30,684 bases of DNA from Chara braunii (lineage: Eukaryota; Streptophyta; Charophyceae; Charales; Characeae): NCBI GenBank assembly GCA_003427395.1, contig BFEA01000865.1:104596-135279 (forward strand), in the 5' to 3' direction. How positions within the stretch are numbered: the first letter of the stretch is position 1; each line of letters starts with the position of its first letter. A program made the translations under genes and the position numbers. Shown one piece after another: positions 10,016 to 19,383 of this stretch. Under the pieces are notes generated by a model. It searched no databases. It saw nothing but the letters and a program-made list of their open reading frames with translations, and was not told where the DNA came from.

Positions 10016-10300
10016 TAGAGGGGTAGGAGGCGGCTAGGGACGGTTAGGGGCGGTTGGGGACGGTTAGGGGCGATAAGGGGCGGTTAGGGGCGGTTGGGGA
10101 CAGTTAGGGGCGGTAAGGGTCGGTTGGGGACACTTAGGGGTGGTTAGTGGAGGGTGGGTCACAAATGCGAATGGTTAGGGGCGATAAGGATGACGGTTAG
10201 GGGCGATTAGGGACATTTAGGGGCAGCTAGGGGCGGTTGGGGACAGTTAGGGGGGGTTAGGGGAGGGTGGGTCACAAGTGTGGATGGTTATGGGTGGGTG
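10016..10300. repeat. G-rich decamer minisatellite (GGTTAGGGGC-like)
   Basis: Short units such as CGGTTAGGGG, CGGTTGGGGA and CGATAAGGGG repeat about every 10 bases, with a longer GGAGGGTGGGTCACAA spacer seen twice (about 10150 and 10263). Runs of three or four G spaced by six bases could form G-quadruplexes. It resembles telomere repeats but is not the plant TTTAGGG unit. Confidence 0.8.
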
Positions 10301-10621
10301 CATACAATTGTGAGTGGGTAGGGGTGGGTAGGGGTGAAAAAGAAAAATTGGTTGGGTACGGTACAGGAGGTTAACAAAAGGTTTGGGTGTAGGTGGCCAT
10401 GGGTAGTTTTGAAACAGAAAGTCCATGGGCAATTATGGGCGGTCACATTCTGAAGGGGTTCAGGTAGGGCAGGTACGAGTACACTTTTTTTTTTTTTAGC
10501 AGGGAAGGATGCGTAAAGGTCCGGTAGGCCATCTATACAGTGGGTATGGGTGGTTAGTTTTCAAAGAGGGTACGGGTAGGTAAGGGACAGGTATTCCAAA
10601 AAATCCCAGTTGTCATATCTG

Positions 10622-11408
10622 GTGAGAACACATGCATATGACTAATGGAACAACCAAGGATAAATCCGACTATCACCGAGTGTGTGAAATGCACAAAGCA
10701 AGAGTGTGACGCATGCGTATAACTTGTGGAACAGCCAAAGATGAATCGGACTATCACCAAGTGTGTGGAATGAACAAGGCAAAAGTGAGGCTAGTCAGAA
10801 CACATGCATATGACAAGTGGAGCAGCCAAGGATGAATCGGACTATCACCAAGTCTATGAAATGCACAAAGCAAGAGTGTGACTAGTGAGAACACATGCAT
10901 ATGATTAGTGGAACAACCAAGGATGAATCGGACTATCACCAAGTGTGTCCAATGCACAAAGCAAGAGTGTGACTGATGCATATGACTAGTGGAATAACCA
11001 AGGATGAATCGAACTATCACCAAGTGTGTGAAATGCACAAAGCAAGAGTGCGACTAGTGAGAACACATGCATATGACTAGTGCAACAGGCAAGGATGAAT
11101 CGGATTATCACCAAATGTGTGAAATGCACAAAGCCAAAGTGTGACTAGTGAGAACACATGCATATGACTAGTGGAACAGCCAAGGATGAATCGGATTATC
11201 ACCAAGTGTGTGAAATGCACAAAGCAAGAGTGTGACTAGTGAGAACACATGCATATGATTAGCGGAACAACCAAAGATGAATTGGACTATCACCAAGTGT
11301 GTGAAACGCACAAAGCAAGAGTGTGAGAACACATGCATATGACTAGTGGAACAACCAAGGATGAATCGGACTATCACCAAGTGTGTGGAATGCACAAAGC
11401 AAGAGTGA
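10622..11408. repeat. 91-bp satellite array, right half (about 8-9 units)
   Basis: Continues the array interrupted at 9172, beginning with the second copy of the target duplication. Some units are shortened (near 10700 and 11320). At about 11400 the unit ends in CAAGAGTGA and passes directly into the 172-bp satellite, which carries the same CAAGAGTGA word. Confidence 0.9.
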
Positions 11409-12532
11409 AGGATCATCAAAACACTAGGACGAGCACAATCAAGAGTTGCAATTTGCTACAAAGTGAAGGAATGGAGAAACAGTGAGGGAAGAGCGAGTGA
11501 AACTCACCTTCATGCATGAAATCACAAAATAGAAAGTGGCGATTCACATGGGAGTGAAGGAGTGGACTAAACAAGAGTGAAAGACCATCAAAACACTCGG
11601 ATGAGCACAAACAAAGGTTGCGATTTGCAACCAAGTGGAGAAATGGAGAAAAAGTGAAGGGAGAATGAGTGAAACTCACTCTAATGCATGGAATCACAAG
11701 ATAGAAAGTGGCGATTCACATGGGAGTGAAGGAATGGACTAAACAAGAGTGAAACATCATCAAAATACTTGAACAAGAACAAACCAAAGTTGCGATTCGC
11801 TACCAAGTAAGAAAATGGAGAGAAAGCGAAGGGAGAGTGAGTGAAACTCACTCTCATGCATGAAATCACAAGATGGGAAGTGGCGATTCACATGAGAGTG
11901 AAGGAATGGACTAAACAAGAGTCAAACATCATCAAAACACTAGAACAAGCACAAAACAAAGTTGCGATTTGCTACCAAGTGAGAAAATGGAGAGAAAATT
12001 GAGAGAAAGTGGAGAGAAAGTAAAGGGAGAGTGAGTGAAACTTTCTCTCATGCATGAAATCACAAGATGGGAAATGACGATTCACATGGGAGTGAAGGAA
12101 TGGACTAAACAAGAGTGAAACATCATCAAAACACTAGAACAAGCACAAACCAAAGTTGCGATTTGCTACCAAGTGAGAAAATGGAGAGAAAGTGAAGAGA
12201 GAGTGAGTGAAACTCACTCTCATGTATGAAATCACAAGATAGGAAGTGACGATTCACAAGGGAGTGAAGGAATGGACTAAACAAGAGTGAAACTCACTCN
12301 AAACAAGAGTGAAACTCACTCTCATGTATGAAATCACAAGATAGGAAGTGACGATTCACAAGGGAGTGAAGGAATGGACTAAACAAGAGTGAAACATCAT
12401 CAAAACACTAGAACAAGCACAAACCAAAGTTGCGATTTGCTACCAAGTGACAAAATGGAGAGAAAGTGGAAACTCACTCTCATGCATGAAATCACAAGAT
12501 GGGCAGTGGCGATTCACATGGGAGTGAAGGAA
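11409..12532. repeat. About 172-bp satellite array, left part
   Basis: Units of about 172 bases contain AAACATCATCAAAACACTAG, AGTTGCGATTTGCTACCAAG, TGCATGAAATCACAAGAT and GGCGATTCACATGGGAGTGA in order. One unit (about 11980-12050) has an internal duplication of GAGAGAAAGT. A single N at 12300 has the same 21-base word on both sides, so one unit there may be an assembly artefact. Minus-strand frames are not genes. Confidence 0.9.
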
Positions 12533-12693
12533 CGCATTCAAATCTTGAATTCCCTATGGAGAGCGTAGTACGATGAAAGTTGTATGCTACGTTCAGGGGG
12601 AAGTAATTGCTAATCTGCTACTTCCTAGGTAAAATCGAAGAGAGGAATTACTGAGGTAGTTGCTTACCCCGTGGCAGATGTCAGTGGTTCGAG
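12533..12693 (+). pseudogene. trnA-UGC: Plastid-derived fragment: 3' end of trnA-UGC intron and start of its 3' exon
   Basis: A segment of about 160 bases, unlike the surrounding satellite, holds a 34-nt group II intron domain V (12561-12594) with the AGC triad, a GAAA tetraloop (12575-12578) and matching stem arms. A domain VI-like stem follows, then GTGGCAGATGTCAGTGGTTCGAG (split here as GTGGCAGATGTCAG plus TGGTTCGAG), the anticodon-arm and T-arm part of chloroplast tRNA-Ala. The rest of the tRNA is absent, so it is a nuclear copy of plastid DNA, not a working gene. It replaces about 14 bases of the satellite unit, and the right junction shares GAG with the satellite. Identification rests on remembered plastid trnA intron sequence, which matches closely. 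Confidence 0.85.
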
Positions 12694-13160
12694 TGAAACA
12701 TCACCAAAACACTAGAACAAGCACAAACCAAAGTTGTGATTTGCTACCATGTGAGAAAATGGAGAAAAAGTGACTCTCATGCATGAAATCACAAGATGGG
12801 CAGTGACGATTCACATGGGAGTGAAAGAATGGACTAAACAAGAGTGAAACATCATCAAAACACCAGAACAAGCACAAAACAAAGTTGCGATTTGCTACCA
12901 AGTGAGAAAATGGACAGAAAGTGAAGGGATCATGCATGGAATCACAAGATGGGAAGTGGCGATTCACATGGGAGTGAAGGAATGGACTAAACAAGAGTGA
13001 AACATCATCAAAACACTAGAACAAGCACAAAACAAAGTTGCGATTTGCTACCAAGTGAGAAAATGGAGAGAAAGTGAAGGGAGAGTGAGTGGAACTGACT
13101 CTCATGCATGAAATCACAAGATGGGAAGTGGCGATTCACATGGGAGTGAAGGAATGGCCC
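12694..13160. repeat. About 172-bp satellite array, right part
   Basis: About 2.7 further units follow the plastid fragment. The second is shortened near 12930 where the GAGTGAGTGAAACTCACTC segment is missing. The array ends near 13160 with GGAATGGCC. Confidence 0.88.
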
Positions 13161-13640
13161 ATGAGAAGACCATTTGTAGTGACCAAGCCTCCTACTACCT
13201 ACTTAAGCTTTGGAAAGTGGAGAGGGAGATAATGAAGAAGAAGATCAAAAGGGGATGTAGATGGAGGATCATGGAGGAGTAGAGAAGGAAGGGAAGGAAG
13301 GGGAGAGGAGGAAGAAGAAGAAGAAGAAGAAAAGGAAGAAGAGGAAGAAGAAGAAGAAGAAAAATCTTCTTCTTTCCACTCACCTCCTCTAGTATCTTGG
13401 AGTTGAAGTGTCAATCTTGATAAGACTTTCTCCTTCATTTGGCTATCGCCCTCTTCAAACCCTTCTCATCCTTCCTCTTCAATTCCTTCCTCTTCAAACT
13501 CTTCTCATCCTTCCTCTTCAGTTCCTTCCTGAGGATGGCAAGCTCCTACCACTATGGCTATGGAATCCTCCCCTCTAGGAGGGCTAATGGGACTCCCTCT
13601 AGCCTTTTCTTCTTCCCCACAGCCTGAGGGCTATGGCGGA
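13161..13640. other. Low-complexity region: GAA-rich then CTT-rich, with a 39-bp direct repeat
   Basis: Purine-rich DNA with a GAA/GGAAG tract (about 13270-13365) gives way to pyrimidine-rich DNA. CTTCTCATCCTTCCTCTTCA occurs at 13462 and again at 13501, a 39-bp tandem repeat. Short frames (Ser- or Leu-rich on the minus strand, Phe-rich on the plus) reflect base composition. I see no gene. Confidence 0.7.
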
Positions 13641-14593
13641 TCACCTCCCTAGGCCAACCTGACTACCACCAGCCTCTAGAGCTCCTCACACTAGCCCACA
13701 GTCTCCTCTAGGCTCCCAAACTGGCATGGGTTCCCCTCTCCTAACTCCAAGTGAGAGAAGTGCTCCTATGAGCTCACTTGGGCAACATGTGCACTCCTCA
13801 TGCAAATGTGTGTGTGGCAGGCTGCTCCCTTAGCTTATGCAGGTTGAAACCGGAGTACCGGCCAACCCATGAATCTCCCCATGTGCCCCAAAGTGAACCG
13901 ACGTACCCCCAAGGCAAAAACCCACCACTCGGACCCTCCGGGGGTATCTGGGCCTTATTTTGGCCAAGTACATGTAGTCCGAGTGGTTAGTACCAACTCG
14001 GATTGCCTTTTGGACTCCTTCAACCTCTTTTTCCTTTTCAAAATGTTGCCCCCTTAAGTCCAAATGCCCAAGGGGCAGTCCTACTTGAGAGAAAAATACC
14101 TAGAGGACATTTTCTTGATTTTTTCAGTCTCTACCCCATTTTTGGTAGGCCGGGGTATTTTCCTATTCCTCGATGCTAGTTCAGCCTTGCATGTGACTGA
14201 GATCCAAGGCCAACAATATTCCGGGCTACCCCTTGGTGATCCTTGCTTCAAATTTGAGCCCCAAAGCTCATCTTTTCAATTTTAGGTGCATCTGGTCCTC
14301 CGTTTGGGCCAAATGCATAGTTTCGTCTTTTTCCTTTTTTTCTTTCTTTCTATTTTGGGCTGCCAACTCTTTCCGGAATTCGCCGTTTGAGTTGACCTCA
14401 TAAAAAACGACCATATTCCCTCCTCCATGGATTTAGATCTCAGATTCATGGCCCAAAAGAAAACCGGTCATTTTCCTTATGCATTTTTTCTCATTTTTCT
14501 CCTTTTAATTCATATTTTGTAGAGATATTGCCCCAAGGGCCATATCTCTACAATCCGGATTGCCCTCCACTAAATCTGGAGAGATGAGGTCAC
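13641..14593. other. Non-coding region with hairpins; no gene recognised
   Basis: No reading frame longer than about 75 codons and no domain. It contains two clear hairpins. One has TCCGAGT and ACTCGGA arms (about 13978-14004). The other is a 33-base near-perfect palindrome at 14519-14551, with GTAGAGATAT and ATATCTCTAC outer arms and a GCCC-CAA-GGGC core. It is pyrimidine-rich like the duplication that follows. Confidence 0.6.
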
Positions 14594-15588
14594 AGTAGGG
14601 ACTTGCCAGTCCGTATTAAGCCAGTTCCAATAGACCCACACATTCTTCTTCACTCTTTTCTCCCCCTTTGTCTCATTCCTCTTCCATTTTTTTATTTTAT
14701 TTTCTTTTTCTTTTATTTCTGATGTGACAAGTATCAAGTGGCTGTTGAGTTTTTTCTAGGTCATGGATCCTCATCTATGGCCAGATTCAGACTCAGTAGT
14801 TGACCGTTATATCTCGGATTACAATAATGACACCCCCATGCTCATGGGAAGGTTCCGTTTTGCCTCCGTTAGTCTCAAATTTGAGCCCCTTTTGCTTCGA
14901 TTTTTTTTTTACAACCTTTTTTCTGTGTTGAGCCCCTTGGGGCTCTATTTTCTCATGCCTAGCTACTCCGGGATATCTCGGACTGCTGGGCAGCCCATCC
15001 ATCATCATTACTTTGCTTTCTTTTCTCTCATGGCTCTCCCACTTGATCCCACTAGTAATGCTAATATTTTTCACCGTCTAGATTTTGATCTCGACGGTGC
15101 CGTTTGCTTTACGTGACCATTCCTCATGTTGGCTAATGGTTTCCTTGGGACATCTCAAATCCCCGCCACTCTCCTCGTACTAGTTCCATTTCTTTGTCCC
15201 GCCGGTAGTCCCACCGGTGAGTGTCTCATTTTTCGACTATTTTTATTTCGGCTCATTTAGTCCCCAGCATCGTCCCGTTTGACGTCCCATTTTTATTTTG
15301 GGACTTCCTTGTCCTTCTCAGTTCCAATATCCCCTCCTCAAGTGCCCCATGTGTGCCGATTATTCTTTGTTGTGAGATCTCATCTCACGGTTGTCATTTA
15401 CCGTCTCTATTTGCCTCATGCCGAAGTCACTCTTTTCTAGCCTTTTGGGTTTGTCATAGCTCATTTTTCCCTTGGCCCTGGCATCCTTATGCAGTCCGTT
15501 ATTTCTCAGTCTACAACTGTGGCTATTTTCCTAGTCCCACAACCCCACAACTTGCCCCTAATTAAAAGAAAATAAAGCGCTCAATTTG

Positions 15589-15782
15589 TGCATCCGGGTT
15601 CAATATTGGCTCCGGATGCAGTTAAAACATCTGTTTTCCCTTCCCCATGCAGTCTGTTGTAACTCGGACTGCAATAGGGGTCAATTTACTAGCCCTATTG
15701 CCCCACAACTAGCCCAAAACTGAAGTAAAAATAAACGGTCAACTTTCAAGTGCATCCGGACTCAACATTGACTCCGGATGCA
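15589..15782. repeat. Paired perfect hairpins TGCATCCGG...CCGGATGCA
   Basis: Two inverted repeats 162 bases apart: 15589-15620 (9-bp arms, 14-base loop) and 15751-15782 (10-bp arms, 12-base loop). Both sit in the same context, after AAAATAAA-like sequence and before TAAAACAT. A weaker GCAGTC...GACTGC hairpin (about 15650-15673) lies between them. Confidence 0.7.
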
Positions 15783-16357
15783 CATAAAACATGTATTTTT
15801 CTTCCCCTATGTAATCCGTTATATCTTGGTTGCATGGGGCCTTGATTTTTTTAAATTTTCTCTGCAAAATCAAGAGAAAATCAACATCCTTTGCAAATGC
15901 CATATTCCAGAATGTATCTGGTCACGGATGTATCTCTCAAAGTGACCATTTTTTACCGTTAAGATCTTTTTCTCTTTTCTTTTCTTTTATCTTTTCTTTT
16001 TTCTCCTCTTTTGGACAGTAGGGACCTGCCAGTCCCTACTGACGGCCAACTCACTCACTCCCTCTCACCCCTTTTGTCTTATTCTCCCACCTTTTTTTTT
16101 TTCTTTTTCTTTCTTTTTCTAGCATGTCAAGTATCAAGTAGTCGGCCTTCTCTAGGCCCTTCCTCTTAGTTTTGGCCCTCCCTATGCCCATGGTGCAGCC
16201 TGTTATATCTCGGACTGCAATTGTGGTTTCCTCATGCCCATGGAGTCTCCTTTCACCTCTATTTCTCTCACACAGTGGCCCCTCATATTCCGATTTTCTC
16301 CCTGAGGCCTATTTTTGGCATGGAGTCTCTTTTAACTCCATTTTCTTGAGGGGGGGC

Positions 16358-16381
16358 AATCCGAGATTTTTCGGATTGCTC
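16358..16381. repeat. Perfect 9-bp hairpin GCAATCCGA...TCGGATTGC
   Basis: Nine-base perfect arms separated by GATTTT. It uses the same TCCGA/TCGGA words as the other hairpins of this region. Confidence 0.7.
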
Positions 16382-16592
16382 CCATGCCTCCTCCTTCATG
16401 TTTCTTTTCTTTTTCTTTTCCTTTTGGTCTACCCGTTTGCTCCCACTTGCAATAGTGGTGCCAATATTCTTGGTCGTCAAAATCCGGATCTTGACGGTGC
16501 ATCTTGCTTCAATTATTTTTCCCTCATGCCGCTCCGCAGTTCCTCTTGAGACCTTCTCATGTCCCCGCCACTTGTCCCATGCTAGTCCTTGG

Positions 16593-16706
16593 CACTTGTC
16601 CCGCCTGGTGGTCTTCGGCACTTTGTCTCGTCGGTGGTCCCGAACACTTTGTCCCGTCGGTGGTCCCCGACATTTAATCCCGTCGGTGGTCCCCGACACT
16701 TTGTCC
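16593..16706. repeat. 26-bp tandem repeat, about four units
   Basis: CACTTTGTCCCGTCGGTGGT followed by CCCCGA repeats at 26-base spacing from 16593 (first unit diverged). It lies in the truncated second copy of the 1.42-kb duplication, where the first copy has a related CCCGCCGGTAGTCCCACCGG word near 15198. Confidence 0.8.
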
Positions 16707-16949
16707 CTTCTTTCACTAGTGCTCTCCGGTCGTCAAGGCCCCCTTCCCATATGGCCTTGGTACCCCGTTGTGGCCCTTACTTTCTAGTGTCCCACCGCCA
16801 CCAGGGTTGTCCACCTTTCGGTTCCACTATTCTCTTGTCATCTGTTGCGCCCTGCTTGCTCAGTTCATGGCCCCTCCGGTCCTTGCCATCCCGAATTCGA
16901 ATGGCCCTCCTAACCCCATGCTATGCGGGATCCACAGGTCCCGACAGCG

Positions 16950-17290
16950 GGTGACGATCGTAGGGGAAAGGGTCGAAAGCTGGTTCCGAGCAAAAAAAAT
17001 CGATGAAATCTGGGAGGGAGGGATCCGGCTCAGGTACAAAAGCTTTCAAGATTTCTGCTCATTTACTTCCCTGAAGAAGAAAAAAGGGTTTTAATCCATT
17101 GAATGCTCCACAGGATTAGGCATAGCACGACTGAAACGATCAGAGTAGAAGAACCACTGCTAACGCTGAAACGCGAGCTCCGACTCCAGCGGTACCCTGC
17201 GCTAATGTTTGAAAAAGTGCTGAAAGCTTTCGTTAGACGTAAGTGTCTTAAATGAGGGAGCCTGGTACGTCTGCTAAACAAATAGCACGA
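16950..17290 (+). pseudogene. PLE scrap: C-terminal (thumb) region of reverse transcriptase
   Basis: The frame of 17103 reads MLHRIRHSTTET, then a Leu/Arg-rich helix ending FEKVLKAFVRRKCLK and a TGA at about 17256. A stop at 17100 and a preceding Glu-rich stretch suggest decay. This style (an HRI helix followed by a KxELRxQRYP-type segment) fits the region that follows the FLG box in PLE reverse transcriptases, which is the part missing from the element at 1420-5286. It is directly followed by Repeat A at 17291. Recognition is by pattern only, and an unrelated helical scrap cannot be excluded. Confidence 0.45.
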
Positions 17291-18029
17291 TGTAGGGTCG
17301 TACCCTGTTAGACTTTCGAGCCTGAGTTGACCCCACTGCGGGTCCCAGATGGCTCTGCTCCGCCCGCACTCATGCTCAGGGCGCGGAGCGTTCGTCACAG
17401 GGGCACCCCCACCTAGTGCTTTGAGATGGATGGGGATGGGTCATTTCGCGAGAGAGCTTCGACATTGGCGATGTAGCTCCGCCCTTTCGCCGGATGGTAG
17501 ACTCACCAAAACATTTCGTCAATTGCGATTTTTTCGTGATGCTTTGAGGTGTTATCATGCAGTTGCTCCTTCCAATGCTCAAGTAGTCTAGGGAGTTTAT
17601 TGAAAGTCTTTCTTCTTTTATGCGTAGGCCAGGCGTCATCCTTGGGCCACGCATGCATTCACTAAGCGAGAGTTCTCAAACCTTGTCGAGCGTGCGGCCG
17701 CCCTTCGCCTCGGGCCCGCGGACCATGTCTCGCGGTCGCCCTACGCCTCCCTAGGGCTTCGCCCGCATCCTTCTTTGGCCATCCTACTCGTAACTTTCGT
17801 GGTCGCATACATCATACATGTCTTTCCTTTGTCCAGTCTATGCATTTTGTCATATACAACCCTTAGTCTTTTTGGGGCCCCCTCTCTCACACACACCCAA
17901 TTTTTCATTTTAATCTAGGCGACCTTCTTGGCCGCCTTAGGTCTTTGCAGTTTGCTATGGCCAACTTTGTTTCGCACAAAACATGATCGAGAACTTATTC
18001 AAAGGCAAAACATGATCGCAAAACATGAT
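17291..18029 (+). repeat. Repeat A, copy 3 (truncated)
   Basis: Starts TGTAGGGTCGTACCC and follows copy 2 closely through TTGGCCGCCTTA (about 17928) and GCACAAAACATG (about 17974). It ends at about 18029 with AAACATGATCG written three times. The outer half, including the microsatellite end, is missing because the chromovirus fragment starts here. Confidence 0.8.
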
Positions 18030-19383
18030 CGAGATATCCGTCACCCTCTGCTCTTAATGCCAAGTGGGCAATTGGGTGTCTAGTCGATCGCAAGATCCTC
18101 CGGTCGTCCTCTCCAGTGTCCTCCTCGTCGCTCATAAGCTACAGCCCTGTACACAATCTGCACTAGTGCACTCTAGATGCCTACCGGAGCGTAGTGCACA
18201 GACCAATTAACTGGTGGCTATTTCGGAGACTTTACATTCGGGCCCAACAGGTAAGTCAAATTCCTACAAATAAAACTATTTTTAGTTTGACTAGTCCGCA
18301 AACAGAAGCACCATGAACAAGAAACAGTTCTAACTAATGTTGTCTGTCAGATGTCAATGGTTGTACACCTAACTAATCAAAACATAAAAATATAATCATT
18401 TGTGTGGATAGGACGGCATGGAATTTTTTCGAACTTATCACCTGAAATCTACCCCTCCCTTAATTCCCCTGAGTATCACTTGACGTCAGCGTCCCTGAGC
18501 AATTTGGAGAGCGTCGCGTGTCTAAAAGGTGTGTTCAGCCCACCCCTGTGCCCCGAGTACCTGCTGAGCTCGCCAGCCCTGCACTGGATTATCCTCGCGT
18601 GCAGCGAGCCTTACAACCATTGGCTGATCTAGAGGCAATTCAACGTCCGCCCCCAAGTGACTCCAGGAATTATTTTACGTCGCAGTCGAACGACGATCAC
18701 AGCCAATGGTTCCCCTTTCGGTGCTTATTTAAAGACGCCCGGTCTCGTCTCCCCTAAGGGCTGGCCTGCCCTTCAGTACCCATCTAACAGCGCAGCAAGC
18801 CAAACAAAGGACAAGCAGCAAAGCATGCGTGCTCTACTCCCGGTGGGTTGGCATGGTGACCGTGACCCAGTGCTTCGTCCAGGGCCCTTCAGAAAGCTCC
18901 ACCCATCTTCTCCCAGATGCTCCACGTGAACATTGTCGACTCTCAAGGTTGAGCGCACTCGACACCTCACAATGAGAGGACTCTCAAAAAGGAAGACACA
19001 ACCTCACGGTAAGAAGTGTCGAAGAGGGTAGATAAGGTTAAGAGCAACGTACCTCAAATAGCTACCCCCAACCACAGAGATAATCTCACCAGATGACCTG
19101 ATGCCGATTGTGATGACCAGTCATTTTTTCGGCACAACCAGTATTGCACGTCGTTCCACCTCAGCACCAATCACACATTAGATAGTTCTCATCACACTGT
19201 CCAGACCACATTACACCTCGTGGCCGATCCCCTCACCTCCTGGGTCGCCACTCACTCGCCTCTGCCCTCCTCACTACACACCACTTACGATCCAACTCAC
19301 CAAGTAGACCGCATGTATGTACCACATTAGGCAGAAGAGAAGCGCCAGATGAGCGCAATCGTACCACAACTCCGATACCAAAT
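18030..19383 (-). mobile_element. Second chromovirus copy: leader and gag start only
   Basis: On the minus strand this runs from the primer-binding site (19380) through a leader of about 1.24 kb to a gag start codon near 18158 whose first residues (MSDEEDTGEDDR) equal those at 25959. It is cut off about 40 codons into gag, at 18030. Positions 18030-18884 are a direct repeat of 25857-26702, about 95% alike by eye. Positions 18885-19383 have no counterpart at the right because that copy is truncated. The 60-79 codon frames inside are not supported as genes. The arrangement leader-LTR-pol shows that two copies share a single LTR. Confidence 0.75.
19370..19380 (-). other. Primer-binding site (initiator tRNA-Met type)
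   Basis: On the minus strand TGGTATCGGAG begins three bases after the LTR end. It matches the common plant PBS TGGTATCAGAG, complementary to the 3' end of initiator tRNA-Met, at 10 of 11 positions. It marks the start of the leader of the second copy. Confidence 0.75.

Larger units (their letters stand above)
9173..10621. mobile_element. hAT-like non-autonomous DNA transposon, 1449 bp
   Basis: It splits the 91-bp satellite and is bordered by a perfect 8-bp target duplication, GTGAGAAC, at 9165-9172 and 10622-10629. The ends are imperfect inverted repeats: CAGAGGTGGCAACTGGG at the left and, on the other strand, CAGATATGACAACTGGG at the right. An 8-bp duplication and a CAGNGGTGGCAA-like terminus are hallmarks of the hAT superfamily. 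There is no transposase reading frame. The interior is GGGTACGGGTACCC-type sequence, a long GA run with one N, and a G-rich minisatellite. It must have been moved by a transposase made elsewhere. The boundaries are base-exact because the interrupted satellite gives the empty-site sequence. Confidence 0.88.
14594..16950. repeat. Diverged tandem duplication, unit about 1.42 kb (second copy truncated)
   Basis: AGTAGGGACTTGCCAGTCC near 14595 is matched by AGTAGGGACCTGCCAGTCC near 16018. Each is followed in order by the same poly-pyrimidine tract, a GACAAGTATCAAGTGG-like or GTCAAGTATCAAGTAG-like word (about 14727 and 16128), a ...TTATATCTCGGA... hairpin, a GATCTCGACGGTGC or GATCTTGACGGTGC word (about 15088 and 16488) and CCCCGCCACT (about 15164 and 16562). 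The copies are strongly diverged, so the event is old. A smaller repeat of about 162 bases lies inside the first unit (15589-15800). No coding domain was seen. Confidence 0.6.

Noticed and set aside
10016-10300. Interstitial telomere
   Set aside because: Units are GGTTAGGGGC-like decamers, not the TTTAGGG heptamer expected in the green lineage, and the array is inside a transposon.
12533-12693. Functional tRNA-Ala gene
   Set aside because: Only the intron end and part of the 3' exon are present; the 5' exon and acceptor stem are missing.
8078-13160. CRISPR-like arrays
   Set aside because: The units repeat over their full length with no unique spacers, and the setting is eukaryotic.
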